From Martinezella lusitana (GTDB lineage Bacteria; Pseudomonadota; Alphaproteobacteria; Rhizobiales; Rhizobiaceae), in assembly GCF_010668395.1 (NCBI RefSeq), contig NZ_WUEY01000012.1, forward strand, positions 124,001 to 188,000: 64,000 nt of DNA, read 5' to 3'. The position numbers and the translations under genes were made by a program. The stretch's first letter is position 1. Each line of letters starts with the position of its first letter. Positions 1 to 7,451 of this stretch are shown here, piece by piece. The notes below the pieces were generated by a model that worked only from the letters and a program-made list of their open reading frames with translations, was not told the origin of the DNA and made no database searches.

Positions 1-193
1 CGCTGCGAAACGCGGTTTGCATCGATGCGACGTCTTCCGCGTCCGCGCGAAGCACCAGAGCTCCTTTTTCACGCCATTCATTCGCTTGGTCAGGCTGACG
101 CGTAAGCACGGTTACATCTTTCCGGTCAGCTAGAAGAGCATTGGCGACCGCCCGGCCGACATGACCTGTCGCACCCATAACAATAAACATCAT
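1..193 (-). CDS. NmrA-like NAD(P)-binding protein, N-terminal part
   Basis: The window edge cuts this gene, so only about 64 N-terminal residues are visible. They begin MMFIVMGATGHVGRAV, with the GxxGxxG dinucleotide-binding loop (GATGHVG) of atypical SDR/NmrA-like proteins, followed by a beta-alpha-beta pattern (VTVLTR, LVLRADAED). Such proteins are redox sensors or NAD(P)H-dependent reductases. The start is one of two tandem ATG codons ending at 193. It lies 64 bases downstream of the WYL-domain regulator on the same strand, so the two may be cotranscribed, with the regulator controlling this oxidoreductase. The exact substrate cannot be told from the fragment. Confidence 0.75.
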   Translation of the reverse strand, partial: MMFIVMGATGHVGRAVANALLADRKDVTVLTRQPDQANEWREKGALVLRADAEDVASMQTAFRS

Positions 194-257
194 GCAACTC
201 CGTTTCGTGTTTGCACGATCATAACAGGGTGCTTTGACAATTTTCGTCAGGGGCGTA

Positions 258-944
258 CTATAGGGCGATGCCTTGTTCGACTTCCTTATAGCGCGCTATG
301 AGTCTGGACCGGGAAATGGGCGGACGTTCGTCGATCTTTTGTACCGCGATAAGTCGATCGACACGAAAGTGGCGAAACGCGCTACGGCTTTCGCACCAAG
401 CCGCTAGCATCTCGCAATGGTCGAACCAGCCAATCGCAACGGGCCAGGTCGTTCTGCGGCTGCGCGACCCATCGGCATCGATATATTCGATCGCGAGCTT
501 ACACTCCGTCTTAAGGCAATCCCGAACCGCTGTCAGGGCCTGAATGCGCACGGAGTTTAGTGGCCCGACGAGAAGTGGTGACGAAATCTCATCGGTTGCC
601 GTAAAGCGCTCTGGTGCCGCGGCTGTCAGCTTGCCACGTGCCGACTCCGCGGCAGCAATTTGCAAAGGATCGCCTCGGCAGAGCACGAAACGGAGACCAA
701 GCATAATGGCTGAAGCCTCTTCCCTATCGAACGCGAGGGGCGGCAGGAAGAAGTCATCACGCAGAATGTATCCCACCCCGCCTTCGCCGGAGATCATGGC
801 ACCCTGTGCGATAAGGGTCTGAATGTCGCGATAAATCGTTCGCTCACTGACCTCAAACTCATTTGCAAGAGTCAACGCCGTAACCGGTGTTCGTTTCTTG
901 CGAAGGGCCTGAAGCAAAGTCAAAAGACGCTCGGTTCTTGTCAT
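258..944 (-). CDS. YafY/DeoR-like HTH regulator with WYL domain
   Basis: This 228-residue protein has an N-terminal winged helix-turn-helix (about residues 1-60; recognition helix around SERTIYRDIQTL) followed by a WYL-type sensor domain (about 137-205, WPVAIGW...HFRVDRL). Proteins of this build bind DNA through the N-terminus and a nucleic acid or other effector through WYL. It precedes the NmrA-like gene on the same strand, which is a common pairing. An 8-bp inverted repeat 40 bases upstream of its start could be an autoregulatory operator (inference). The family assignment is secure; the regulated genes are a guess from position. Confidence 0.85.
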   Translation of the reverse strand: MTRTERLLTLLQALRKKRTPVTALTLANEFEVSERTIYRDIQTLIAQGAMISGEGGVGYILRDDFFLPPLAFDREEASAIMLGLRFVLCRGDPLQIAAAESARGKLTAAAPERFTATDEISSPLLVGPLNSVRIQALTAVRDCLKTECKLAIEYIDADGSRSRRTTWPVAIGWFDHCEMLAAWCESRSAFRHFRVDRLIAVQKIDERPPISRSRLIARYKEVEQGIAL

Positions 945-1261
945 TTGCGATCACTCCGACAGCTTGAGTGCCAGTATAGACCTGAGCACTTAGCCGACTC
1001 TGACTCAAGTGCTCGATTACGCTGAGACCTCATTAGCGCCGCAGGTGGTAATCTGACCGTCCGCGATGCCAGAATTTTATCTTTACACCAATCGCTTCTT
1101 CAGCGAAAAATACGAAAAACAGGAGAATGCCTTTGCTCACGGATCCCACCTTCCACCGCGTCGCGGCCGGTCTGTAGCTTACGCGTCAGCGTCATTAATT
1201 GATCGGTCGAGGCAGAACCGCGCCGTTTGTGCGCTATATCGCTTTAATCGAAAGAAATCAG
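945..1261. other. Intergenic region with one inverted repeat
   Basis: This 317-base gap separates the minus-strand regulator from the plus-strand acetyltransferase. The only structure I see is the 8-bp inverted repeat at 984-1014. Open frames here have no recognisable protein pattern and are not annotated. Confidence 0.5.
984..1014. promoter_or_regulatory. Inverted repeat upstream of the WYL regulator (possible operator)
   Basis: Perfect 8-bp arms GAGCACTT and AAGTGCTC are separated by 15 bases. The repeat lies 40 bases upstream of the regulator start at 944. A binding site for that regulator is plausible from position only. Confidence 0.3.
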
Positions 1262-1705
1262 ATGATCGTCGAAACGACAAGCGAGGATTACACCTCGCTT
1301 ATCTGCGGCTGTGCGCCTCGAACATTTACCCTTGCAGACACGCCCATCGCGCCCGCGCCTGTTCTGGAGATGCTTGCAGAGGTAGCGGCCAAGATCCGAC
1401 AGACCTTCACGCCAGCTTCGTGGCTCATTGTTCATGACAACGAGGTCGTCGGAATGTGTTCCGTGACGCGTTCACCCGAGAACGGTGTCATCGATATCGG
1501 ATACGGTATCGCTGCGAGCCAGGCAATCGCAGATATTGTTGAGTGGGCTAGCAATACGCCGGGCATTAATACCGTCACGGCGGAAACTAGTCTGGACAAC
1601 CGTGCGTCCCAACGCGTCCTTCAGCGCAACGGCTTCGCCATGATTGGCGAACGATACGATGAGGAAGACGGCCAGTTGATACGCTGGTGCCGATTCACAA
1701 AATAG
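1262..1705 (+). CDS. GNAT family N-acetyltransferase
   Basis: The protein has about 147 residues from the ATG at 1262; the frame is open further upstream but the residues before this Met do not look GNAT-like. The C-terminal half has the GNAT pattern: an acceptor strand (SWLIVHDNEVVGMCSV), a strand-helix unit (IDIGYGIA) and the typical ending TVTAETSLDNRASQRVLQRNGF. That ending matches the RimJ/RimL-like subgroup, where a neighbour-Asn-x-x-Ser motif precedes the cofactor-binding helix. It probably transfers acetyl from acetyl-CoA to an amine of a protein or small molecule; the substrate is unknown. A strong intrinsic terminator follows directly. Confidence 0.8.
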   Translation: MIVETTSEDYTSLICGCAPRTFTLADTPIAPAPVLEMLAEVAAKIRQTFTPASWLIVHDNEVVGMCSVTRSPENGVIDIGYGIAASQAIADIVEWASNTPGINTVTAETSLDNRASQRVLQRNGFAMIGERYDEEDGQLIRWCRFTK

Positions 1706-1712
1706 TAAATGC

Positions 1713-1743
1713 CCGCCGCAAGTTTCTGCTTGCGGCGGTTTTC
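1713..1743 (+). terminator. Rho-independent terminator after the GNAT gene
   Basis: A perfect 10-bp stem (CCGCCGCAAG / CTTGCGGCGG) with a 6-base loop is followed by TTTTCTT. It begins 8 bases after the stop codon at 1705. Confidence 0.9.
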
Positions 1744-1776
1744 TTAGTTACTGGCAAGGTCGAATTGGAACAATGC

Positions 1777-2274
1777 ATGATAATCAGAAGCGAAACCTCT
1801 TCCGACATTGCGGCAATTGATGATCTGACCAGACGAGCCTTCCTACCAATGGCGTTCAGCGATGGCAGTGAAGCATCGATCATTACGGCGTTGCGTGGTG
1901 CAGGACATCTCACGTTGTCGTTAGTGGCCGAAGAAGGCGGCGTGATCATCGGCCATATCGCGTTCTCACCCCTGACAATTGGCGACGCCATTGAAGGTTG
2001 GTTCAGTCTAGGTCCAGTTTCTGTCGAGCCCGAGCGACAGCGTTCAGGCATAGGAAGACGTCTGTGGCAAGCGGCGTTGCTCATTTTCGCGAACACGCGG
2101 CGCTCGGTATTGCCCTGATAGGCGATCCCCATTTATAGCCGGTTCGGTTTCGAAAGCGATGGCCAACTTACTTACAAAGATGTTCCGAGAAACCTAGTGC
2201 AAAGGATCACCCTCTCGGGCCCGCATTCGATCGGAGAAATGCGGTTTGTAGATGCTTTTGAGATGCAGGGATAG
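1777..2274 (+). pseudogene. GNAT (YhbS-like) acetyltransferase pseudogene
   Basis: The first 114 codons read as a normal N-acetyltransferase (MIIRSETSSDIAAIDDLTRRAF..., then SLGPVSVEPERQRSGIGRRLW, the acetyl-CoA pyrophosphate loop Q-x-x-G-x-G). The frame then closes at 2118. Homology continues in a second frame (HFREHAALGIALIGDP) and a third (YSRFGFESDGQLTYKDVP...MRFVDAFEMQG), ending at a stop at 2272-2274. At least two frameshifts near 2085 and 2135 therefore break the gene. The predicted substrate class is unknown. Sequencing error is possible but two independent shifts in 60 bases favour real decay. Confidence 0.8.
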
Positions 2275-2996
2275 CGAATATTATGGTGATATGCCTTGAA
2301 CGTTCATGATATTGGGCGCTGAACTCTGTGTTTTATGAGGGCGGCGTTGACCCAGGAGTTCACGATAAAGACCAGGGCGCCGCGACTGTTCGATCAAGCC
2401 GCTTCAGACAGGTGAATGGGCGATGCGCTCGTCGAAGCGCGTCAAAGCGATACCGGTGTGGATTTTAGTTGGCACTTCAATCTTGAAATTTACATACTCC
2501 GGACGGGTTTTACCAGCCAGGATAAGCCGGATTTTACGCTAAGAATTTCAATAGACCTATTTTTGCTGAAGGTGTTGCAGCCCCGAACATCACGTGTGAT
2601 CTGCCAAATTCCATGGTACAGCACAGTCGACCATGGACGATTTGCCAGCCTAACCCCTTGATGGGAGACGAACCCGCTACCTGCTCATCGGACCATCTAA
2701 GTACCTAAACTTCGATTGCTTAGCGTGCGGATCGATGAGGGCAGGTTGAAGGATGCCTCCCAACCCTCCGAGCGCTTTTTGTAGGGCCAAAAGGAGCTGA
2801 AGAGCCGCAGTGGGATTTCGACGGACGGTAGCCTCGAAATGCCCCAGGTCGTTTCGGAGCGAGTGCGTCGCCCTTTCGAAAACCACGGCTGGTGCTGTCG
2901 TGTTTCCAGAAGCGTCACCGCCCGGATGCATACTTTACGGGACGCTGAGCGCGACCAGGAAATAAAAAGTTTAGTGTATCAAGGTCTCCAGTTTCG
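2275..2996. other. Gene-poor stretch, no recognisable gene
   Basis: About 720 bases hold only short open frames on both strands with no recognisable motif. It sits between two pseudogenes, so it is probably decayed sequence. Codon pattern and start signals are not convincing for any of the frames near 2416-2661 (+) or 2677-2931 (-). Confidence 0.5.
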
Positions 2997-3236
2997 GCGC
3001 AGAGCGCCGACATCCGGACGACGGTTGTATGGTCGTGGCCTGCGCAATCCTGTTCGCAAATCGAAAAGTTTCAGCCTGGCCGTCTGAAAGCTGTTCTCGG
3101 GAAAGGGCCGGATGGTGAGCTTGTGAGGAAGACCAGCGTCATGACCACCGCCGTCAAGGGTGGGTTCGTTTCGCCAGGAGATCCCATTGTGGTCGAACTT
3201 CCCGCTCCGACATTGCTCCCGCTGGAAGTCGTCTAA
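2997..3236 (+). pseudogene. MOSC-domain protein, C-terminal remnant
   Basis: The frame ending at the stop 3234-3236 reads CSQIEKFQPGRLKAVLGKG, then KTSVMTTAVKGGFVSPGDPI and VVELPAPTLLPLEVV. This is the ending of stand-alone MOSC (molybdenum-cofactor sulfurase C-terminal-like) proteins. Just upstream the conserved GLRNPC segment is only obtained by leaving this frame for about 14 bases (near 3032-3050), so a one-base insertion and a one-base deletion compensate each other. No start codon or N-terminal half of the domain is visible. It is therefore a truncated, mutated remnant. Confidence 0.65.
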
Positions 3237-3273
3237 GCCCCAAGAGATCCCGACTAGCTCCTCTCGCCTTCGT

Positions 3274-3660
3274 TCATGTGGGCTGGATCGTAGTTGATGT
3301 CCCAGCCTTGACCGGCTTCTTGCAAGTGGGCGCCTTATGCTCCGTCGCATCTTCCGATCTGTTGACGACGGTCGGCTTGGCGCTGGCCACACCGGTTGCC
3401 TTTCGATCACCGACCGACTTGGCGTATTGGCCCTTCGCATCCTTTTCGACATCCGTCATCTCAATCACCTTCTGCTTGAGACCGTTGGAAATTTTCTTGA
3501 CCTCAGGGTCGGCGTTAGTCTCGCCGTTCGCATCTTCAGCCCGGTCTGGATCGTCCTTTGCGGGCATGCATCCCGGTGGCGTGTTTTCTTGAGGGCCCTC
3601 CCAACGGGGAGACTGGTCGGTGGTGCCCGGCGCACCGTCTTTCGGCTTATTCATTCCCAT
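3274..3660 (-). CDS. Small hydrophilic stress-type protein, two-module
   Basis: This 128-residue protein is very hydrophilic and low in hydrophobics, with no signal peptide or membrane segment. Residues 1-50 (MGMNKPKDGAPGTTDQSPRW...) match almost residue for residue the start of the 66-residue protein at 26692-26892. The C-terminal part (GVASAKPTVVNRSEDATEHK) resembles the protein at 17194-17430 (GVSSAKPRVITHSDDATVNK). The start at 3660 has a good ribosome-binding site (AAGGAG, 8 bases away); a longer open frame upstream is rejected because it overlaps the divergent gene. An EcfG-like promoter lies 35 bases upstream. The function is unknown; composition suggests an intrinsically disordered, hydrophilin-like stress protein (inference). 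Confidence 0.75.
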   Translation of the reverse strand: MGMNKPKDGAPGTTDQSPRWEGPQENTPPGCMPAKDDPDRAEDANGETNADPEVKKISNGLKQKVIEMTDVEKDAKGQYAKSVGDRKATGVASAKPTVVNRSEDATEHKAPTCKKPVKAGTSTTIQPT

Positions 3661-3694
3661 GATGCTTTCTCCTTCCGCCAGCTTCTGCCAAGCT

Positions 3695-3719
3695 AACCTT
3701 TCTCGCGAATGGGTGTTCC
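3695..3719 (-). promoter_or_regulatory. EcfG/RpoE2-type promoter for the 3274-3660 gene
   Basis: Read on the minus strand it is GGAAC, 16 bases, GGTT, matching GGAAC-N18/19-TT. The predicted start of transcription leaves a leader of about 28 bases. Confidence 0.65.
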
Positions 3720-3793
3720 GTTCCGGCAGTCTTACCGGACCTTTGACAACGACCGACGCACAACGATTTCCTTCCGATGCGACGGCAAAAGAT

Positions 3794-3818
3794 GGAACTT
3801 CGGCGCTTCGACGGACTT
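3794..3818 (+). promoter_or_regulatory. Possible EcfG-type promoter for the 3842 gene
   Basis: GGAAC at 3794-3798, 18 bases, then TT. The -10 (ACTT) is weak compared with the others, but it is divergent to the site at 3695-3719 and ends 24 bases before the ATG, which has an AGGAG ribosome-binding site. Confidence 0.4.
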
Positions 3819-3841
3819 CCTGAGCACACAGGAGAACGACG

Positions 3842-4219
3842 ATGCCCGACCCGAGGAATTCTCCAGCAGTGCAGTCCATGGAAATCGAACAAGCAGAGCA
3901 GCGCGAGGGCGCTGCGAAGGACGGTCTCGATACCGGACTTGAAGACAGCTTTCCGGCATTGGATCCGATATCCGCCACGCATTCGGCAGTTCCTCCCGGC
4001 AGAGCCGACGCCGACGAAGCCGATCGGGTCCGACAGCAGCGGGCGGAGACCGACGAAGAGTTGCCTTCGCGCGCGACGCCGGCCTGCGCATCGATCATCT
4101 CCTGCTCAGCCCCTTCCCTGCGTGATCGGCTCCAGATCTGCGGCATCGACAAGTTCGCCCGCAGCTGGGAGCACACCAGCGATCATGCGCCAGTCTGGAT
4201 TGAACTCGATGATGACTAA
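3842..4219 (+). CDS. Small acidic protein with tail from an exonuclease III remnant
   Basis: The 125-residue open frame is a chimera. The first about 74 residues form a small acidic soluble protein (LDTGLEDSFPALDPISATHS...) of a type often seen near stress genes in rhizobia; I know no function for it. From about residue 88 the frame reads PSLRDRLQICGIDKFARSWE and then HTSDHAPVWIELD, the conserved C-terminus of exodeoxyribonuclease III. Without that fusion the small protein would be expected to end soon after residue 74. AGGAG precedes the ATG. Whether the chimera is stable is unknown. Confidence 0.6.
   Translation: MPDPRNSPAVQSMEIEQAEQREGAAKDGLDTGLEDSFPALDPISATHSAVPPGRADADEADRVRQQRAETDEELPSRATPACASIISCSAPSLRDRLQICGIDKFARSWEHTSDHAPVWIELDDD
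4063..4219 (+). pseudogene. Exodeoxyribonuclease III (xthA) 3'-end remnant
   Basis: In one frame 4063-4110 reads AFARDAGLRIDHLLLSP; after a one-base insertion near 4113 the next frame reads SLRDRLQICGIDKFARSWEH and TSDHAPVWIELD to the stop. Both pieces are the last about 50 residues of the AP-endonuclease/exonuclease III family, including the SDHAPV catalytic His motif. The rest of the gene (about 200 residues) is absent. The remnant is merged into the upstream small open frame. Confidence 0.75.
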
Positions 4220-4264
4220 GTCGTTATCGCCGAGAGCATGTTTGCACGTGAGGAACCAAACGCC

Positions 4265-4510
4265 ATGGCCGAGCGACAGGATTTCGATGCAGCGTACTTC
4301 GTGGACGACCTTTCAATGATGCCGGATGATGAGCTGTTTGCTCTCATGCAAACGCTCGAAGGGGAGAGCGAGGACGTCGCGGTCGAGGCCCGCGAGACAA
4401 GCGACATATTCGCTAGGATCGCACTCGTCGAAACCGCGATCGAGGATCGCTTTCCCGGTCAGTTGCTGGCACCTTACAAGGAATGGCACCAACGGCGAAC
4501 CACGGTTTGA
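4265..4510 (+). CDS. Hypothetical small protein (81 aa)
   Basis: The protein begins MAERQDFDAAYFVDDLSMMP and is acidic, probably helical and soluble, with no signal peptide or known motif. I do not recognise it. The ATG at 4265 is preferred over 4238 because GAGGAA precedes it at normal spacing. It is the first of three short genes on the plus strand (4265, 4523, 4773) with gaps of 12 and 4 bases, so they probably form an operon. Confidence 0.6.
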   Translation: MAERQDFDAAYFVDDLSMMPDDELFALMQTLEGESEDVAVEARETSDIFARIALVETAIEDRFPGQLLAPYKEWHQRRTTV

Positions 4511-4522
4511 AAGGGGCGGTCC

Positions 4523-4768
4523 ATGACCAACGATCCTGACATCTCCGGACGACTGTTCAAACAACTCGACGATCTCGTGGCCGATGTCATCGATCGGTTT
4601 GCCAGCGAGGGACATGGGACGGCCGTGGTGATCGAGACGCTGCAGGACGTGCTGGCAAAGCGCCAGCTTGCTTATGATCGGGACCCCGACCCAGCGGAAG
4701 ACTCAATTGATGAGCCCTCTAATGCCTGGCCGGCCGCCGATCGACCGCGTCCCGACCAGAAGGGATGA
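4523..4768 (+). CDS. Hypothetical small protein (81 aa)
   Basis: The protein begins MTNDPDISGRLFKQLDDLVA. The middle is a likely amphipathic helix (ADVIDRFASEGHGTAVVIET) and the C-terminus is proline-rich and charged. GGGGCGG precedes the ATG. I do not recognise the family. It lies 12 bases after the 4265 gene and 4 before the next. Confidence 0.6.
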   Translation: MTNDPDISGRLFKQLDDLVADVIDRFASEGHGTAVVIETLQDVLAKRQLAYDRDPDPAEDSIDEPSNAWPAADRPRPDQKG

Positions 4769-4772
4769 CCGC

Positions 4773-5018
4773 GTGCTCGACACCGAACACCTCAACGCAA
4801 GCGAAACAGTCAAAGCCCTCACCCGGGCGCAGCGCGAAGCGCTTGCGGCCATCGCCTTTTTCCGCCGGCAGCGCAAAGCCGGCAGGGGCTGGCTGGTCGG
4901 CGACAAGCGGCTGTCCGAAAGGGTTGTCGAGCGCCTGGAGCAGATGCAGCTTGTCGAAGAGAAGCTTCCTCGGTGGCGAACCGAGGTTGCAGCTTACGAT
5001 CGTCGGTCAGGCGATTGA
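4773..5018 (+). CDS. Hypothetical small protein (81 aa), GTG start
   Basis: The likely start is the GTG at 4773, with AGAAGGGA 7 bases upstream. The protein then reads VLDTEHLNASETVKALTRAQ and is rich in Arg, Ala and Glu, suggesting a helical, possibly nucleic-acid-associated protein (inference). The last part reads LVEEKLPRWRTEVAAYDRRS. No family is recognised. It is the third gene of the small plus-strand operon and converges on the hydrolase at 5056. Confidence 0.5.
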   Translation: MLDTEHLNASETVKALTRAQREALAAIAFFRRQRKAGRGWLVGDKRLSERVVERLEQMQLVEEKLPRWRTEVAAYDRRSGD

Positions 5019-5055
5019 GGCGAAGATGCAGTGAATTAACGCACCACTCCTGTCC

Positions 5056-5964
5056 TTAGCCCATCTCGCGCAGTTCGCGCATTGCACCCGCGAACACGGT
5101 CGGGACTTCCTGCGGCACGTTGTGACCGACACGCGGCAGCACACGACGAATGTATGGCCCCGTGAAATGCTTGGCCTCCTCGTCCTGTGACGGGGGAGGA
5201 TCGACGCCGTCGTCTGCACCGAGCAGCACGATGGTCGGAACCGAGATCGGCGGCTGCTTCGCCAATAGCGCTTCGAGGGGCGCGTAAGCGGGATCACCCG
5301 GCACCACGCCGTAACGGTGCCGGTACGAATGAATTACCACGTCAACAAAGTCAGGGTTATCGAAGGAAGCCGCGCTTTGCTCGAATGCGTCCGCATCGAA
5401 ATGCCAAGATGGCGACCATGTCTGCCAGAGAAGCCGGGCTATCTCGCTTCGCTTTTGCTCGAGGCCCTTTCGCCCTCGATCGGTATGGAAATAGTACTGG
5501 TACCAGTCCCGCGCCTCCTGATCCGGCGAACCCGGATTCGCGGCGCCGGCGATATCCTGGATGTTATAGGTCGCCCCGGCGCTGACCAGCCCCAACACCC
5601 TTTCCGGCCGTAAGGCGGCAACGATGCAGGCAGCACGTCCGCCCCAGTCGTATCCTCCGAGGATCGCTTTTTCGATCGACAGACTGTCCATCAATGCCAA
5701 CAGATCCGCCCCAAGCGCCGCCTGCTCCCCGGAGCGCATCGTGTTTGAAGACAGAAACCGGGTTTGACCATAGCCGCGCAGGAACGGCACGATGCAGCGA
5801 TGGCCAGAGCCGGCTAGCCGAGCAGCGACCTCGTCATAGGCGTGAGCATCATAGGGAAAGCCATGAAGCAGGATCGTTGCAACGCCATCCGCGGAACCTG
5901 AATCGTAATACGCAATATTCAGGACCCCCGCGGAGACATGTTTCAAAGTCGGTGCTTGCGCCAT
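5056..5964 (-). CDS. Alpha/beta hydrolase, epoxide hydrolase/dehalogenase type
   Basis: A 302-residue alpha/beta-hydrolase fold protein. The oxyanion motif HGFP is at residues 34-37. The nucleophile elbow is GGYDWGG with Asp at about 106, the aspartate-nucleophile signature of epoxide hydrolases and haloalkane dehalogenases rather than the Ser of esterases. The catalytic His is in RVGHNVP (about 281) and the cap domain is rich in aromatics. No signal peptide, so cytosolic. The ATG at 5964 has CGGAGG at good spacing. It is 24 bases downstream of the stress SDR gene on the same strand and probably read from the promoter at 6929-6953. Detoxification of epoxides or reactive aldehydes is a reasonable inference. 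Confidence 0.85.
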   Translation of the reverse strand: MAQAPTLKHVSAGVLNIAYYDSGSADGVATILLHGFPYDAHAYDEVAARLAGSGHRCIVPFLRGYGQTRFLSSNTMRSGEQAALGADLLALMDSLSIEKAILGGYDWGGRAACIVAALRPERVLGLVSAGATYNIQDIAGAANPGSPDQEARDWYQYYFHTDRGRKGLEQKRSEIARLLWQTWSPSWHFDADAFEQSAASFDNPDFVDVVIHSYRHRYGVVPGDPAYAPLEALLAKQPPISVPTIVLLGADDGVDPPPSQDEEAKHFTGPYIRRVLPRVGHNVPQEVPTVFAGAMRELREMG

Positions 5965-5988
5965 GGACAACCTCCGAAGTTGGTTCGA

Positions 5989-6882
5989 TCAAGTGACGCC
6001 CTTACCGCCGGTGACACCGTAGACCTCGCCGTTGATGAAGCTCGCTTCCTGCGAGGCGAGGAGGACGAAGACCGGAGCGAGCTCGACCGGCTGGCCGGGG
6101 CGACCGAAATCACTGTCCTTGCCGAAGTTCTTGACCTTCTCGTCCGGCTGGCCACCGCTTGGCTGCAGAACCGTCCAAACCGGACCGGGCGCGACGACAT
6201 TGGCGCGAATGCCGCGCTCGATCAGTTGCTTGGCGAGCGCCTTGGTGTAGGCGACGATACCAGCCTTGGTCGTGGCATAGTCGAGCAGGATCGGCGACGG
6301 CTGATAGGCCTGGATGGAGGCGGTCGTTACCACGGCGGATCCCGCCGGCATATGGGGCACAGCGGCTTGAGCGATCCAGTGTAGCGCATAGAGATTGGTC
6401 TTCATCGTCTTATCGAAATCTTCGGTCGACAACTCTTCGATCGTCTCGCGATATTGCTGCCGGCCGGCATTGACAACGAGGATGTCAATACCGCCAAGGC
6501 CGGACACAGTTTTCTCGATCAGTTCGCGGCACCAAGTTTCGTCTTTGATGTCGCCCGGGAGCGCAACGGCCTTGCGCCGCTCGGCTTCGATACGACCGAT
6601 CACCTCTTTGGCGTCGGCTTCTTCGTCAGGGAGGTAGGTGATGGCGACATCGGCGCCCTCGCGAGCAAAAGCGATGGCGGCGGCGCGGCCGATACCGGAA
6701 TCTCCTCCGGTGATGAGCGCCTTGCGGCCAGTGAGCCTTCCCGATCCGCGATAGCTTTGCTCACCGTGATCCGGGACAGGATCCATCTTGTGGGCAAGGC
6801 CGGGCGCCGGCTGTGGTTGGTCGGGAAAAGGCGGCGCGGGATAGAGCTTGCGAGGATCGTTCAAGGACGTTTTGTCGTGCAT
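5989..6882 (-). CDS. SDR family oxidoreductase, YhdG/YghA-like
   Basis: This 297-residue classical short-chain dehydrogenase has the proline-rich N-terminal extension (about 1-45, KLYPAPPFPDQPQPAPG) typical of the YghA/YhdG/GsiB-associated group. The cofactor motif TGGDSGIG is at 58-65, NAG at 138-140, Ser189, and the catalytic Tyr202-x-x-x-Lys206 (YATTK). It ends in the usual SFINGEVYGVTGG. Cytosolic NAD(P)-dependent alcohol/aldehyde reduction is expected. The start at 6882 (MHDKTS) is preferred over a farther Met. An EcfG-like promoter is 47 bases upstream, giving a leader of about 40 bases. Confidence 0.9.
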   Translation of the reverse strand: MHDKTSLNDPRKLYPAPPFPDQPQPAPGLAHKMDPVPDHGEQSYRGSGRLTGRKALITGGDSGIGRAAAIAFAREGADVAITYLPDEEADAKEVIGRIEAERRKAVALPGDIKDETWCRELIEKTVSGLGGIDILVVNAGRQQYRETIEELSTEDFDKTMKTNLYALHWIAQAAVPHMPAGSAVVTTASIQAYQPSPILLDYATTKAGIVAYTKALAKQLIERGIRANVVAPGPVWTVLQPSGGQPDEKVKNFGKDSDFGRPGQPVELAPVFVLLASQEASFINGEVYGVTGGKGVT

Positions 6883-6928
6883 GGTGACACCCAATGGTTT
6901 CGCGGTTGCATGGAAATGCATGTCTGCG

Positions 6929-6953
6929 AACCCCCGCTTCCTCCCATTGTTCC
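6929..6953 (-). promoter_or_regulatory. EcfG/RpoE2-type promoter for the SDR-hydrolase operon
   Basis: Minus strand: GGAAC, 16 bases, GGTT. It lies 47 bases upstream of the SDR start. Confidence 0.7.
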
Positions 6954-7385
6954 TGGAAGCCTGCTGCCCCCGGACAAATTTTCTGAGCCGTTACGCTCAT
7001 CCTGACTTCGACAAAGGCGCAATGTCATGTCCGCCTAGACAAGCAGGAACCCATAGGCGGCCATATTGCCGAAAGCTGTGCCGACCGGGGCGTATAAGCA
7101 AGGAGGCCGAAGACCGAGCATGCCTGCTAGGCGGCTAGCAAATGCAGTAAATCCGGAGCAGCGGAAGTCGGCACGTACCCAGCCCATCATCAACGGACAC
7201 TGGATTTCGGCGCGGGGTCACAAGGCGCCAAAGTGCGGTCGGCCCGGTACAAGCGGCGACAGTATCAGGAGTAACCACGAAGCGAAAACACTGGATGGAA
7301 AGTGGAGTGGCGCGCCTGCATGCAACCCGGAGCACCTCCTCAAGCCAATCCTTCTACGATTTTATACGTTCGAAGGATCCAAAGG
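6954..7385. other. Intergenic region, nothing recognised
   Basis: About 430 bases separate the divergent stress promoters. Open frames here have no recognisable product and no ribosome-binding site of note. Confidence 0.5.
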
Positions 7386-7410
7386 GGAACTTCGACGCGC
7401 CATGGGTGTT
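7386..7410 (+). promoter_or_regulatory. EcfG/RpoE2-type promoter for the DUF892 gene
   Basis: GGAAC, 16 bases, TGTT, ending 41 bases before the ATG at 7452. Confidence 0.6.
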
Positions 7411-7451
7411 ATTCGGGTCCCCACTCTCGAAATTGTGATCGGAGCCCAACC

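Noticed and set aside
3661..4176. N-terminal extension of the 3274-3660 protein to 4176
   Set aside because: The extra residues have no homology, overlap a divergent gene, and the internal ATG has a good ribosome-binding site and promoter.
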